From the NCBI GenBank assembly GCA_046297935.1, contig JBKBHA010000002.1:62001-126000 (forward strand): DNA of 64,000 nt, written 5' to 3'. The stretch comes from CAYMZZ01 sp046297935. GTDB taxonomy: Bacteria > Bacteroidota > Bacteroidia > Chitinophagales > Chitinophagaceae. The position numbers and the translations under genes were made by a program. Of the stretch, positions 33,137 through 41,882 are shown piece after piece. Each line of letters begins with the position of its first letter. The first letter of the stretch is position 1. The notes under the pieces are model-generated. The model was given only the letters and a program-made list of their open reading frames with translations, had not been told where the DNA came from and did no database searches.

Positions 33137-33868
33137 ATGCTAAAAAATATTCTTGGGAGAATTCTCGCACTCTGGGCCAGCCTGGTCTTTATATTGACGA
33201 TGCTGATTGCCTTTCCACTCATTTGGCTGACAGGCTTTTCTAAAGAGCCCCGCCGTAGCCGCCAGTTTCAAACGATTACGCGCATTTGGATGCGGATTTT
33301 TTTCTTCCTGGCTTTCGTTCGAATTACCATACGTGGCCGCCAGTATTTTGAAAAAGGTCAAAGCTATATTGTAGTATCCAACCACAACTCCCTGATGGAT
33401 GTGCCAATGACCACACCATTTATACCAGGCCCTAATCGTACGATCGCCAAAAAAGAAATGGCATCCATTCCTGTATTTGGATTGATCTACCGTCGTGGAA
33501 GCGTATTGGTAGATCGAAAAAGTGAAGAAAGCAGAAAGCAAAGCTTTGTGCTTATGCGCGAGGTACTGGCCCGTGGTATGCATATGTGTATTTACCCTGA
33601 AGGCACAAGGAACAAGAGCAAAGAACCGTTGCAATATTTTCACAATGGCGCTTTCAAATTATCTGTTGATACCGGCAGAGCGATTATTCCTACCGTTATT
33701 TTCAACACGGTAAAAGTACTTCCTCCGGGTAAAGCTTTTTACTGGTGGCCCAGTCACATTCAAATGCATTTTCTGGAGCCGGTGGAACCCGGATCCAGTT
33801 CGTTGGAAGAAATTAAAGACGATGTTTTCGACCGCATGAAAAATCATATTCTGGCCAACAGAAAATAA
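33137..33868 (+). CDS. 1-acyl-glycerol-3-phosphate acyltransferase-like (PlsC family)
   Basis: Membrane-bound lysophospholipid acyltransferase of 243 residues. An N-terminal hydrophobic segment (ALWASLVFILTMLIAFPLIW) precedes the catalytic NHNSLMD (His83-x4-Asp88), the GSVLVDRKSEESRKQ block and the acceptor-binding YPEGTR motif. I use the ATG at 33137; a TTG at 33131 is also in frame. It lies 6 bp after GNAT and 6 bp before hutH, so the run GNAT - plsC - hutH looks like one transcript. Acyl specificity is not evident. Confidence 0.88.
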   Translation: MLKNILGRILALWASLVFILTMLIAFPLIWLTGFSKEPRRSRQFQTITRIWMRIFFFLAFVRITIRGRQYFEKGQSYIVVSNHNSLMDVPMTTPFIPGPNRTIAKKEMASIPVFGLIYRRGSVLVDRKSEESRKQSFVLMREVLARGMHMCIYPEGTRNKSKEPLQYFHNGAFKLSVDTGRAIIPTVIFNTVKVLPPGKAFYWWPSHIQMHFLEPVEPGSSSLEEIKDDVFDRMKNHILANRK

Positions 33869-33874
33869 ACCCGC

Positions 33875-35389
33875 ATGAACAGCTTTCAATATGGGACCGA
33901 CACCCTCACGGTAGACAAAGCCATGGCCCTGGCGCTGGGTAAATGTACTGGTGTGCTTAGTACGGCAAGTATCGAAAAAGTGAAACGCTCGGCTGCCTTT
34001 GTGCAGGAAATTGTCGACAGCCATCGTACCGTATACGGCGTTAATACCGGTTTTGGCATACTGGCCAATAGCCCGATTTCTGATGAAGACACGGCCACAT
34101 TGCAATACAAGATCCTGCAGAGTCACAGTGTAGGTGTGGGAGACCCGGTGCCTGCCGTAATTGCCCGGCTGATGCTGGTCACTAAATTGCAGGCGCTCGC
34201 AATGGGTTTCAGCGGCGTGCAGTTGTCGACGCTTGAGCGAATTATTTGGCATGTTGAAAACGACATTATACCCGTTGTCCCCGAAAAAGGCAGCGTGGGG
34301 GCCAGCGGCGATCTGGCTCCACTGGCGCATCTTTTTCTGCCGCTGATTGGCCTCGGTGAAGTCTGGTTCCAGGGCAGGCGGACAGCTTCTATGTCAGTAC
34401 TGCAACAATTCAACATGGAACCCGTCCGGCTGGGGCCAAAGGAGGGACTTGCGCTGATCAACGGCACCCAGTTTATACTGGCCTACAGTGTGCTGGCTGT
34501 TCATCGACTACAGAATTGTCTGGACGCGGCCGATATCATTGGTGCCATGAGTCTGGAGGCCCTCACGGGTACCAAAGCACCGTTCGACGAACGCCTCCAC
34601 GAACTGCGGCCCTTTGACGGCAGTCGGCAGGTTGCCAGCCGCCTTCGCTGGCTGCTGGAAGGTTCAGAGATCATGCAAAGTCATATAGACTGTGGACGTG
34701 TGCAGGATCCATACAGCCTGCGTTGCATGCCGCAGGTTCATGGTGCCAGCAGGAACGCCTGGCTGCACCTGAAGCAAATGACGGAGACGGAATTGAATGC
34801 TGTAACCGACAACCCCATCATTTTCTCGGCTGAGGACACGATTAGCGGCGGAAATTTTCATGGACAATTGCTGGCCCTGCCGCTCGATTATGCCTGTGTG
34901 GCAGCTGCCGAACTGGGCAATATATCTGATCGCCGTTGTTACCTGCTACTCGAAGGGAAATGGGGCCTGCCCATGCTGCTCATGAAAAATGTTGGACTGA
35001 ACAGCGGCTTCATGATACCGCAATACACCACGGCGGCTCTTGTCACGGAAAATAAAACCCTGTGTTTCCCCGCGAGTGCCGACAGTATTCCCACTTCTTT
35101 AGGACAGGAAGATCATGTGAGTATGGGTAGTATCAGCGGGCGTAAACTGAACCGGGTTATCGACAACCTCGAATACATTCTGGCAATTGAACTACTCAGC
35201 GCCTGTCAGGCCATCGAGTTTCGTCGCCCCCTGCGCAGCAGTGCCGCGCTTGAAAAGGCTCATAATATTGTGAGGGAGAAAGTGAGTTTTGCGGAGGAAG
35301 ATCGAATTTTTGCCGACGATATCAACGAAGTGGTTGCGCTGATCCGCGATCTTTCGCTGGTCAATGCTGTTACCGACAATGAATCCTAA
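33875..35389 (+). CDS. hutH: Histidine ammonia-lyase
   Basis: First enzyme of histidine degradation; it eliminates ammonia to give urocanate. It has 504 residues. The MIO cofactor forms from Ala143-Ser144-Gly145 in GSVGASGDLAPLAH. Other active-site segments are YGVNTGFG (near 54), LINGTQF, the TDNPI loop and FHGQLLALPLDY. It starts 6 bp after plsC and is followed by hutU after 53 bp. Confidence 0.96.
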   Translation: MNSFQYGTDTLTVDKAMALALGKCTGVLSTASIEKVKRSAAFVQEIVDSHRTVYGVNTGFGILANSPISDEDTATLQYKILQSHSVGVGDPVPAVIARLMLVTKLQALAMGFSGVQLSTLERIIWHVENDIIPVVPEKGSVGASGDLAPLAHLFLPLIGLGEVWFQGRRTASMSVLQQFNMEPVRLGPKEGLALINGTQFILAYSVLAVHRLQNCLDAADIIGAMSLEALTGTKAPFDERLHELRPFDGSRQVASRLRWLLEGSEIMQSHIDCGRVQDPYSLRCMPQVHGASRNAWLHLKQMTETELNAVTDNPIIFSAEDTISGGNFHGQLLALPLDYACVAAAELGNISDRRCYLLLEGKWGLPMLLMKNVGLNSGFMIPQYTTAALVTENKTLCFPASADSIPTSLGQEDHVSMGSISGRKLNRVIDNLEYILAIELLSACQAIEFRRPLRSSAALEKAHNIVREKVSFAEEDRIFADDINEVVALIRDLSLVNAVTDNES

Positions 35390-35442
35390 TTGGTTGTTTT
35401 CGCGGCTGCTGGCCGGGAACATTACACTAAAAAGATTTTATA

Positions 35443-37119
35443 ATGAATACCCCATTAGTTTGTAAGGGTTGGTTACAGGAAGCTGCCTTACGCATGCTGG
35501 AAAATAATCTGCATCCCGACGTGGCCGAGCGACCTGAAGAGCTGATCGTGTATGGTGGTCGCGGTAAAGCAGCCCGCAACCAGGAATCGCTTGAAAAAAT
35601 TAAAGCCTGTCTGAAGCGGTTGGAAAATGATGAGTCGCTACTAATTCAGAGCGGCAAGCCGGTAGCTATCCTCAAAACTCATCCGGATGCACCGAGGGTA
35701 CTGATCAGCAATAGTCAGTTAGTGCCAAATTGGGCAAACTGGGAGCATTTCGACGAGTTGGAAAAAAAGGGCCTGATGATGTATGGTCAAATGACCGCAG
35801 GATCGTGGATATATATCGGCTCGCAGGGCATTGTGCAGGGAACTTATGAAACCTATGCCGCGCTTGCTGCAAAACATTTCCCATCGCGAACACTCAAGGG
35901 TACGTTAAACGTAACAGCCGGACTGGGTGGCATGGGTGGTGCACAGCCCTTAGCAATTACCATGAATGAAGGCGTGGCACTGGTGGCCGAGGTGGAAGAC
36001 TGGCGAATCAACAAGCGGCTCGAGACACGATACCTGGATGAAAAATATGCTGACGTGGATGCAGCCATTGACAAAGCTATTCAATACAAAAAGGAGCAGA
36101 AAGCCATTAGCATCGGGGTGGCCTGCAATGCAGTAAAGCTACTCGAGCGGCTGTTACAGCGTGGTATTGTGCCCGACACCCTTACCGATCAGACAAGCGC
36201 ACACGATCCGTTGATCGGTTACTGGCCGCATCAGCTTTCTTATGAAGAGGCAAAAGTACTTCGTGATCAGGATCCCGAAAACTATATTCGCCTTGCCTAC
36301 GAATCAATGTACCGGCATGTGCAACTCATGCTTGAATTGCAGGACAAAGGCGCCGTCACTTTCGACTACGGCAATAATATACGGGCACGCGCATTTGAAG
36401 CAGAAAAGCAGAATCCAAAATTGCGTGTTGAAGGCGCCAGGGCGCTCTGGCAGCTCAGTCCAAAAGGCGAAGCCAATGCGCTATTTCCGGGATTTGTACC
36501 AGCCTATATCCGTCCTCTATTTTGCGAAGGGAAGGGCCCTTTTCGGTGGGTGGCGCTCAGCGGTGATCCAGAAGATATCGCAGTGACGGATCGGGTAATT
36601 GCAGAAATGTTTCCCAATAACGAAGGACTACAACGTTGGTTGCGGCTGGCAAAAGAAAAGATCGCTTTTCAGGGACTGCCTGCGCGTATTTGCTGGTTGG
36701 GCCAGGGTGAACGCGAAAAAGCTGGATTGGCATTTAACGAACTTGTCAGAACAGGCAAACTGAAAGCCCCAATCGTAATAGGACGTGATCACCTCGACAC
36801 CGGTAGTGTGGCAAGTCCTAACCGCGAAACGGAAGCCATGCTCGACGGTAGTGATGCTGTAGCCGACTGGCCCATCCTGAATGCCCTGGTCAACACAGCT
36901 GCCGGCGCCACCTGGGTGAGCCTGCACCATGGCGGCGGCGTTGGCATGGGGTATAGCATTCATGCCGGAATGGTCATTGTGGCCGATGGTACGCCGGAAG
37001 CCGCAGCCCGCCTCGCGCGTGTATTACGAAACGATCCGGGAATGGGTGTGATTCGGCATGCAGATGCAGGCTATGAAGAGGCGAAGAGGACCGCGGAGCG
37101 GGAAGGACTGAATTGTTAA
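35443..37119 (+). CDS. hutU: Urocanate hydratase
   Basis: Second enzyme of histidine degradation, converting urocanate to imidazolonepropionate with tightly bound NAD. At 558 residues it is full length. Family motifs are MYGQMTAGSWIYIGSQGIVQGTYETY, TAGLGGMGGAQPLA in the NAD-binding part, QTSAHDPLIGYWP, RARICWLGQGER-type segments and IVIGRDHLDTGSVASP. It ends directly in a repeat block. The next enzyme, hutI, is 26 kb away. Confidence 0.96.
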   Translation: MNTPLVCKGWLQEAALRMLENNLHPDVAERPEELIVYGGRGKAARNQESLEKIKACLKRLENDESLLIQSGKPVAILKTHPDAPRVLISNSQLVPNWANWEHFDELEKKGLMMYGQMTAGSWIYIGSQGIVQGTYETYAALAAKHFPSRTLKGTLNVTAGLGGMGGAQPLAITMNEGVALVAEVEDWRINKRLETRYLDEKYADVDAAIDKAIQYKKEQKAISIGVACNAVKLLERLLQRGIVPDTLTDQTSAHDPLIGYWPHQLSYEEAKVLRDQDPENYIRLAYESMYRHVQLMLELQDKGAVTFDYGNNIRARAFEAEKQNPKLRVEGARALWQLSPKGEANALFPGFVPAYIRPLFCEGKGPFRWVALSGDPEDIAVTDRVIAEMFPNNEGLQRWLRLAKEKIAFQGLPARICWLGQGEREKAGLAFNELVRTGKLKAPIVIGRDHLDTGSVASPNRETEAMLDGSDAVADWPILNALVNTAAGATWVSLHHGGGVGMGYSIHAGMVIVADGTPEAAARLARVLRNDPGMGVIRHADAGYEEAKRTAEREGLNC

Positions 37120-37428
37120 ATTGTTGAATTGTTAAATTGTTGAATTGTTGAGTTGTTGAGTTGTTGAGTTGTTTAGGTGTTGAAATGTTGAGTCGTTTTA
37201 TTGTGAGTTGTTTTATTTTGCGTCATCTGCGTAATAATCTGCGCGATCTGCGGGAACAGAAAAACTTTTCCGTAGGAATATTCCTGGCTGGAGCAACAGT
37301 TCAGTTCCCGCAGATTTTCACAGATTTTTACACAGATTTACGCAGATAAGATGCATCCCAACAACTCAACATTTCAACACCTAAACAACTCAACAACTCA
37401 ACAACTCAACAACTAAACAATTCAACAC
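37120..37428. repeat. Nested inverted repeat between hutU and the broken SRPBCC gene (convergent)
   Basis: The outer arms are TTGAATTGTTGAGTTGTTGA (37120-37190) and the complement (37360-37428). The inner left arm (ATCTGCGTAATAATCTGCGC, then GATCTGCGGGAACAG, about 37225-37260) is shortened and mutated relative to the right arm (37303-37347). The loop carries GGAGCAACAGTTCAG, i.e. the conserved CTGTTGCTCC in reverse orientation. No gene is seen. Confidence 0.87.
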
Positions 37429-37845
37429 CTAGGCTTCGCTCTCACAATACTTTTTGAAACTATCCATAATCGCCTGCCAGCCCATTTGCTGAATTTCAAG
37501 GCTGTTTTCCGTTTCGGCTTCAAATGCCTCAGTGATTTCCACTCCGTCAGCCGTTTCTTTGAATAGAACTTCAACTTTACGATCATCATCCAGATGAAAG
37601 CGTACCGTTTTATGATCCACGATCTAGTCGTAGGCGCCGCTGAAATCAAAGCCGAAACTGCCATCCTTCGCTTCCATTCGATAGTTGAATTTCCCGCCAG
37701 GACGAAAATCGTTTTCAGCTTTAGGAGTATGCCAGTCGGGGCTGGGAGAGTTCCATTGAATAACATGTTTAGAATCATTCCAGCGATCCCACACTTTTGC
37801 TAATGGTGCTTTTACCGTTGCTTTTACAGTTAATACTTCTGCCAT
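37429..37845 (-). pseudogene. SRPBCC (AHSA1-like) protein interrupted by an in-frame TAG
   Basis: Both halves are in one frame. Residues 1-73 (MAEVLTVKATVKAPLAKVWD, then WNSPSPDWHTPKAENDFRPGGKFNYRMEAKDG, split here by the family pattern) end at YD, then TAG at 37624-37626. The rest (IVDHKTVRF, VLFKETADGVEITEAF, MGWQAIMDSFKKYCES) continues the same AHSA1 fold. Family members have Glu or Lys at the interrupted position, so one base change (GAG or AAG to TAG) explains it. The bulk of the ligand-binding fold lies on both sides of the stop, so neither half should work alone. A sequencing error is the main alternative. It ends against a repeat block. Confidence 0.8.
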
Positions 37846-38072
37846 GGTTTTCGTTTTTTGTTTGATTGTTTCGATTACAACACAAAGCTGCTACATCTTG
37901 CCCTAAAGTGTCGGGTGTTAAAACGTCAAATTTGAGTAGAATAACGACAGGGGGCACAGAGCGAACGAATAAAATTGTCGATTCTGCATTTCACGCTGAG
38001 AGCATAAAGCATTGCATGGAATTGGCAAATTCGCTAATTGTATTTTAAGCTTCAAAATTCCTTAGCAAGCCC

Positions 38073-38080
38073 TACCTTCG
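38073..38080 (+). promoter_or_regulatory. Candidate -7 element (TACCTTCG) of the DUF1080 gene
   Basis: A near-match to TAnnTTTG, 21 bp before the ATG at 38102. The rest of the 37846-38101 gap shows nothing else recognisable. Confidence 0.35.
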
Positions 38081-38101
38081 AACTGGCAAAACATTCACGA
38101 T

Positions 38102-39052
38102 ATGCATACTCGTCTTTTTCTATCTGTTCGGTTGCTGATTTTTTCAGCATTGTTTGTACTGATGTCAGCTTTTCAACTGAACGCTCAATCGAAGACACCC
38201 AATCCCGAAGGTCGTTGGGATATTACAGTATATGATAATGGCAAGGAATATCCTTCCTGGCTGGAAGTGTATCACTCCGGTCACAAGCGTCTCGTGGGCC
38301 ATTATGTTGGGATTACTGGAAGTGCGCGCCCGGTGTCAATTATTCACTGGGATGCGGGTGTGCTGAGGTTCAGCATTCCACCACAATGGGAGCAGGAGGA
38401 TAATGACCTTCAATTTGAAGCGAAAATGGACGGCGACAGCCTGGTTGGCACTTATCTGGCCGCTAATGGAAAAAAGTACGACTGGATTGGCAGACGTGCT
38501 CCGCGTCTTGTAACTGAAAAGGAACCGGAATGGGCGGAACCAATCACGCTGTTCAATGGCCGCGATATGTCGGGCTGGCAGGCGATGGGGGAGAATCAGT
38601 GGGTGGTAACAGATGGCGTGATGAAGAGCCCGCGGTCAGGAGCAAATCTGGTGACAGAACAAAAATTCAGCGACTTTAAGCTGCATATTGAGTTTCGTTG
38701 CCCAAAAGGCAGCAATAGTGGTGTCTATTTGCGCGGGCGCTACGAGGTGCAGATTGAAGACAGCTATGGTAAAGAACCCCAGAAGGATTATATGGGTGCG
38801 GTATATGGATTTATCAAACCCATCGCGATGGCGGCTAAACCGGCAGGGGAGTGGCAGAGCTACGATATTACACTGGTGGGCAGAATGATCACTATTGTTG
38901 CGAACGGCAAAACAATTGTATGCAAGCAGGAAATTCCCGGAATCACCGGCGGCGCGCTGGATAGCCATGAGGGCCTGCCCGGGCCTTTAATGATACAGGG
39001 CGACCACGGACCGATTGAATACCGGAATATTGTGATTACCCCCTCTCGGTAA
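38102..39052 (+). CDS. DUF1080 (3-keto-disaccharide hydrolase-like) secreted protein
   Basis: Secreted protein of 316 residues with an N-terminal signal (about 1-28, ending LNAQS). A first beta-rich part (about 35-135, EGRWDITVYDNGKEYPSWLEV) is followed by the DUF1080 concanavalin-like domain: EPITLFNGRDMSGWQAMGEN, VMKSPRSGANLVTEQKFSDF, LHIEFRCPKGSNSGVYLRGRYEVQI and the closing GPLMIQGDHGPIEYRNI. Several DUF1080 proteins hydrolyse 3-keto-glycosides in Bacteroidota; whether this one does is not shown by the sequence. No keto-sugar genes flank it. Confidence 0.85.
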   Translation: MHTRLFLSVRLLIFSALFVLMSAFQLNAQSKTPNPEGRWDITVYDNGKEYPSWLEVYHSGHKRLVGHYVGITGSARPVSIIHWDAGVLRFSIPPQWEQEDNDLQFEAKMDGDSLVGTYLAANGKKYDWIGRRAPRLVTEKEPEWAEPITLFNGRDMSGWQAMGENQWVVTDGVMKSPRSGANLVTEQKFSDFKLHIEFRCPKGSNSGVYLRGRYEVQIEDSYGKEPQKDYMGAVYGFIKPIAMAAKPAGEWQSYDITLVGRMITIVANGKTIVCKQEIPGITGGALDSHEGLPGPLMIQGDHGPIEYRNIVITPSR

Positions 39053-39056
39053 AAAG

Positions 39057-39317
39057 GGTTTAGTCGTTGGTTGTTTAGTTGTTCAGTTGTTTAAATTGAG
39101 CAAACGTCTGCGAAAGTCAAAGTAATAATCTGCGTAAATCTGTGTAAAAATCTGCGTGAATCTGCGGGAACAGAAAACCTGTCTCGTCGGATTTATTGCC
39201 GGCTGGAGCAACAGTTCGGTTCCCGCAGATTCACGCAGATTTTTACACAGATTTACGCAGATTTGACTAATATGAATTCAAAACACATCAACAGTTCAAC
39301 AAATCAACGATTCAACA
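39057..39317. repeat. Nested palindrome between DUF1080 and the helicase (convergent)
   Basis: Inner arms 39127-39171 and 39219-39263 are exact complements over 45 bp around a 47-nt loop. The loop holds GGAGCAACAG, the reverse orientation of the conserved CTGTTGCTCC. The outer octamer arms are short here (39060-39095 and 39285-39317). No gene is present. Confidence 0.92.
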
Positions 39318-39319
39318 CT

Positions 39320-41146
39320 TCAAAGTTCCCAAACCGATCTATATCCGCCCACTTCTTCCACATACTCCATGAACGATCGGAAGAACGGATCCTGGCCAAT
39401 GGTCGCGCTGTCGCCGATAACGTAAAGCCGCTCTTTGGCACGAGTAATAGCCACGTTCATCCGCCGATAATCTTTCAGGAACCCGATTACCTGATCATCG
39501 TTGCTGCGTACAAGTGAAAGGAGGATGATTTCATTTTCCTGTCCCTGAAAACTGTCGATTGTGCTTACTCGTACAGATCGGGGGAAAAAGGCTTTTGCCG
39601 CTTCTACCTGAGCGGAATAGGGCGAAATAAATGCCAGCTTTTCAAGCGGCAATTGTTCCTGCTCGATCAGTTTTAGCAAACTTTCCAGTTCGCCGCGATT
39701 TTCCAGACTGCTGCCTTCGGCTCCCTGTTGTTCTTCCATTCCTGCGCCGGCGGTGTCGATGAAATGGATATGTTGTTGTTGATCTTCCAGCGCTGGGCCG
39801 GTGAGCAGCGCGTTCTTGTAAAAGTACTTACTCGAAAAGGCGGCGATGGACGATCGCATTCGGTATTGAGTATCGAGCAGGTAGACGGAGGGAACCCGAT
39901 GAAAAGCCCGCTCCAGTATCGACTGATCAAAACCCAGACGGGCAGCTTGCTGGCTCAATACGGTAGGAGGCAGTTGCAAATGGTCGCCGGCCAATACAAT
40001 TCGCGGTGCCAACGGAAATATACACCAGGCCAGTGGCTCCAAACATTGTCCGGCTTCGTCGAGAATGAGGCTGTGAAATTCGAGTTGCTGCAGACCGGCA
40101 TCGTATAACCCAACAGGCGTGCCAAGTATTACCTGAGCATCCGATATAAATTTTTCCTCATGATATCCCTGAAGTTTGCGAATTTCCTGGCGGATGTTTT
40201 TGACTTCTTTAAACAGGAGCTGCCGCTGTTCACGTTCGGCCTTCCCAAAGCTCCGTTTGTACTTTAGCGCCATCCGTCGAAACTCTTCCGCTCTTTGCTT
40301 CAGCTGCCTTATTTCCTTCTGGATCTTTGAGTCGCCCATTCGGCCTTCGGGCGTATGGGGCCAAATGGCCTCATCGGTTTTGCTTGTATTTCCCACACGT
40401 AAAATGGAAACCCGGTGTTTCAACAATTCGCGGGCAATATGATCAACAGCGGCGTTGCTGGGCGCAGCAACCAGCAGCTTTTCCTTTTTTGCTGTCATGC
40501 GCAAAATGGCCGCCACCAGCGTCGTCGTTTTGCCGGTGCCGGGAGGTCCGTGAACAACCAGAAAATCCTCATTGGCTTCAATAGCGGCCACGGCGCGTAG
40601 CTGACTGCTGTTGAGTTTTTCTTCCACTTTACTGCTGGCAGCCACCCCTTCGTTGCCGGACACCAGTGAACCCATTTCGGCTGGATGGTCGGCGTGGAAC
40701 CGTTCAAACCATTCCATCAACCGACGGTTTTGCGACAGGTCTTTCAGACCCTGCTTCATGATACCGGTGGTTCTGGTATCAGGAGCCAACTTTATGCCCA
40801 CGCCATCGTTTTCAATCCAGTCGGGAAAATCAGGTGCAAACAATCTGAATTCACCAATACGCCCATCCAGTTGCAAAAGCACGCCCTTCACAGGTTCCTC
40901 GCCGCCAACAAAGCATTCGATGGCCGATCCGTCGCGGAATGCATGTGAGTCGGGTGGAAAGGACAGGCGAAAACTAATCTCAGGATAATCAGCATATCCG
41001 AAGGATTTGCGCGTAACGATGATCGGATGCAGTGCCAGTCCCTGCGACTTGAGGCTGCGTAAGGTATGGGTCTGGTCAAGCTGGTAACGTTCCTGTTGTT
41101 CCTTTTCTTCCAGGTCTATACATCGAATCAGGGTAGCAATATCCAT
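39320..41146 (-). CDS. SF1B DNA/RNA helicase, IGHMBP2/Dna2-like
   Basis: Cytoplasmic superfamily 1 helicase of 608 residues. An N-terminal beta domain (about 30-130) precedes the motor. Walker A is GPPGTGKTTTLVAAI at 200-214, motif Ia follows (LLVAAPSNAAVDHIARELL), and motif II is LILDEAGQCLEP. The C-terminal lobe has LLDTQYRM (motif III/IV region), VSTIDSFQGQENEIILLSL (motif V) and RRMNVAITRAKERLYVIGD (motif VI). This is the IGHMBP2-like group common in Bacteroidota. It may resolve R-loops or structured nucleic acid; the exact role is unknown. Confidence 0.92.
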   Translation of the reverse strand: MDIATLIRCIDLEEKEQQERYQLDQTHTLRSLKSQGLALHPIIVTRKSFGYADYPEISFRLSFPPDSHAFRDGSAIECFVGGEEPVKGVLLQLDGRIGEFRLFAPDFPDWIENDGVGIKLAPDTRTTGIMKQGLKDLSQNRRLMEWFERFHADHPAEMGSLVSGNEGVAASSKVEEKLNSSQLRAVAAIEANEDFLVVHGPPGTGKTTTLVAAILRMTAKKEKLLVAAPSNAAVDHIARELLKHRVSILRVGNTSKTDEAIWPHTPEGRMGDSKIQKEIRQLKQRAEEFRRMALKYKRSFGKAEREQRQLLFKEVKNIRQEIRKLQGYHEEKFISDAQVILGTPVGLYDAGLQQLEFHSLILDEAGQCLEPLAWCIFPLAPRIVLAGDHLQLPPTVLSQQAARLGFDQSILERAFHRVPSVYLLDTQYRMRSSIAAFSSKYFYKNALLTGPALEDQQQHIHFIDTAGAGMEEQQGAEGSSLENRGELESLLKLIEQEQLPLEKLAFISPYSAQVEAAKAFFPRSVRVSTIDSFQGQENEIILLSLVRSNDDQVIGFLKDYRRMNVAITRAKERLYVIGDSATIGQDPFFRSFMEYVEEVGGYRSVWEL

Positions 41147-41222
41147 ACGGTGGAACAGCGAAGCGATTGCTTCTCATGTTTTACAAAATCAAAACCACAA
41201 AATTAGCGATTTCCGCTGAGCT

Positions 41223-41882
41223 TCATGTTCGATCTGTCAGGCCTTTTTCGATGGCAATACGTACCAGACCGGCTATATTGCGGGCACCCAATTTACTGAG
41301 CAAACTGGCCCGGTGTGTTTCTACCGTATTTACAGAAATGAAAAGGGCCTCCGCAATCTCCTGCGTGGTTTTCTCTTCCAGAATTAATGATAGTACTTCC
41401 TGCTCGCGGCGCGATAAACGTGGTATATAGTCGGTAGCTGCCGACATGCGGTCGATGGAGGAATGCACCAGAATCTTTTCTATATCCCGATGCAGATAAG
41501 TTTCCCCATTTTTCACTTTTTCAACACATTCCCACAGTTCTTCACGCGTCATATTTTTGAGCATGAAGCCATGGGCACCATTTTTCATGGCATTTCGAAT
41601 AATGGCTGGCTGGCTTAGCCCCGTGAGAATTACGATACGGAGGGCAGGGTGGGCGCGGAGGTATTGTTTGCAAAGCACAATACCATCTTCACCATCGAGA
41701 TTGATATCGAGCAGCAGCAAATCGGGTGTCGCATCATCTTTCAGGAATTGTTGCCATTGCCTGTCGTTGGCAAAACCTCCGGCAAACCTATAGCCAGCCT
41801 GTTCTTCCACCATCTTTTTGATGGCTTCTGCTATCAATTGATGGTCGTCAAGTACGGCAATACTATACAGTGTTTTCTGCAT
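41223..41882 (-). CDS. Response regulator, NarL/LuxR family
   Basis: DNA-binding response regulator of 219 residues. The receiver domain has the acidic pocket LDDH (11-14) and phosphoacceptor Asp59 in LLLLDINLDGEDG, with Lys in the switch region (GFMLKNMT). The C-terminal LuxR-type HTH reads LSRREQEVLSLILEE...TQEIAEALFISVNTVETHRA. The start is the ATG at 41882, which lies inside the kinase gene: the two overlap by 20 bp, so translation is coupled. Targets are unknown. Confidence 0.94.
   Translation of the reverse strand: MQKTLYSIAVLDDHQLIAEAIKKMVEEQAGYRFAGGFANDRQWQQFLKDDATPDLLLLDINLDGEDGIVLCKQYLRAHPALRIVILTGLSQPAIIRNAMKNGAHGFMLKNMTREELWECVEKVKNGETYLHRDIEKILVHSSIDRMSAATDYIPRLSRREQEVLSLILEEKTTQEIAEALFISVNTVETHRASLLSKLGARNIAGLVRIAIEKGLTDRT

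Noticed and set aside
37422..37778. 118-codon minus-strand frame over the broken SRPBCC gene
   Set aside because: It is in another frame, with no family match. The SRPBCC signal is entirely in the frame with the TAG.
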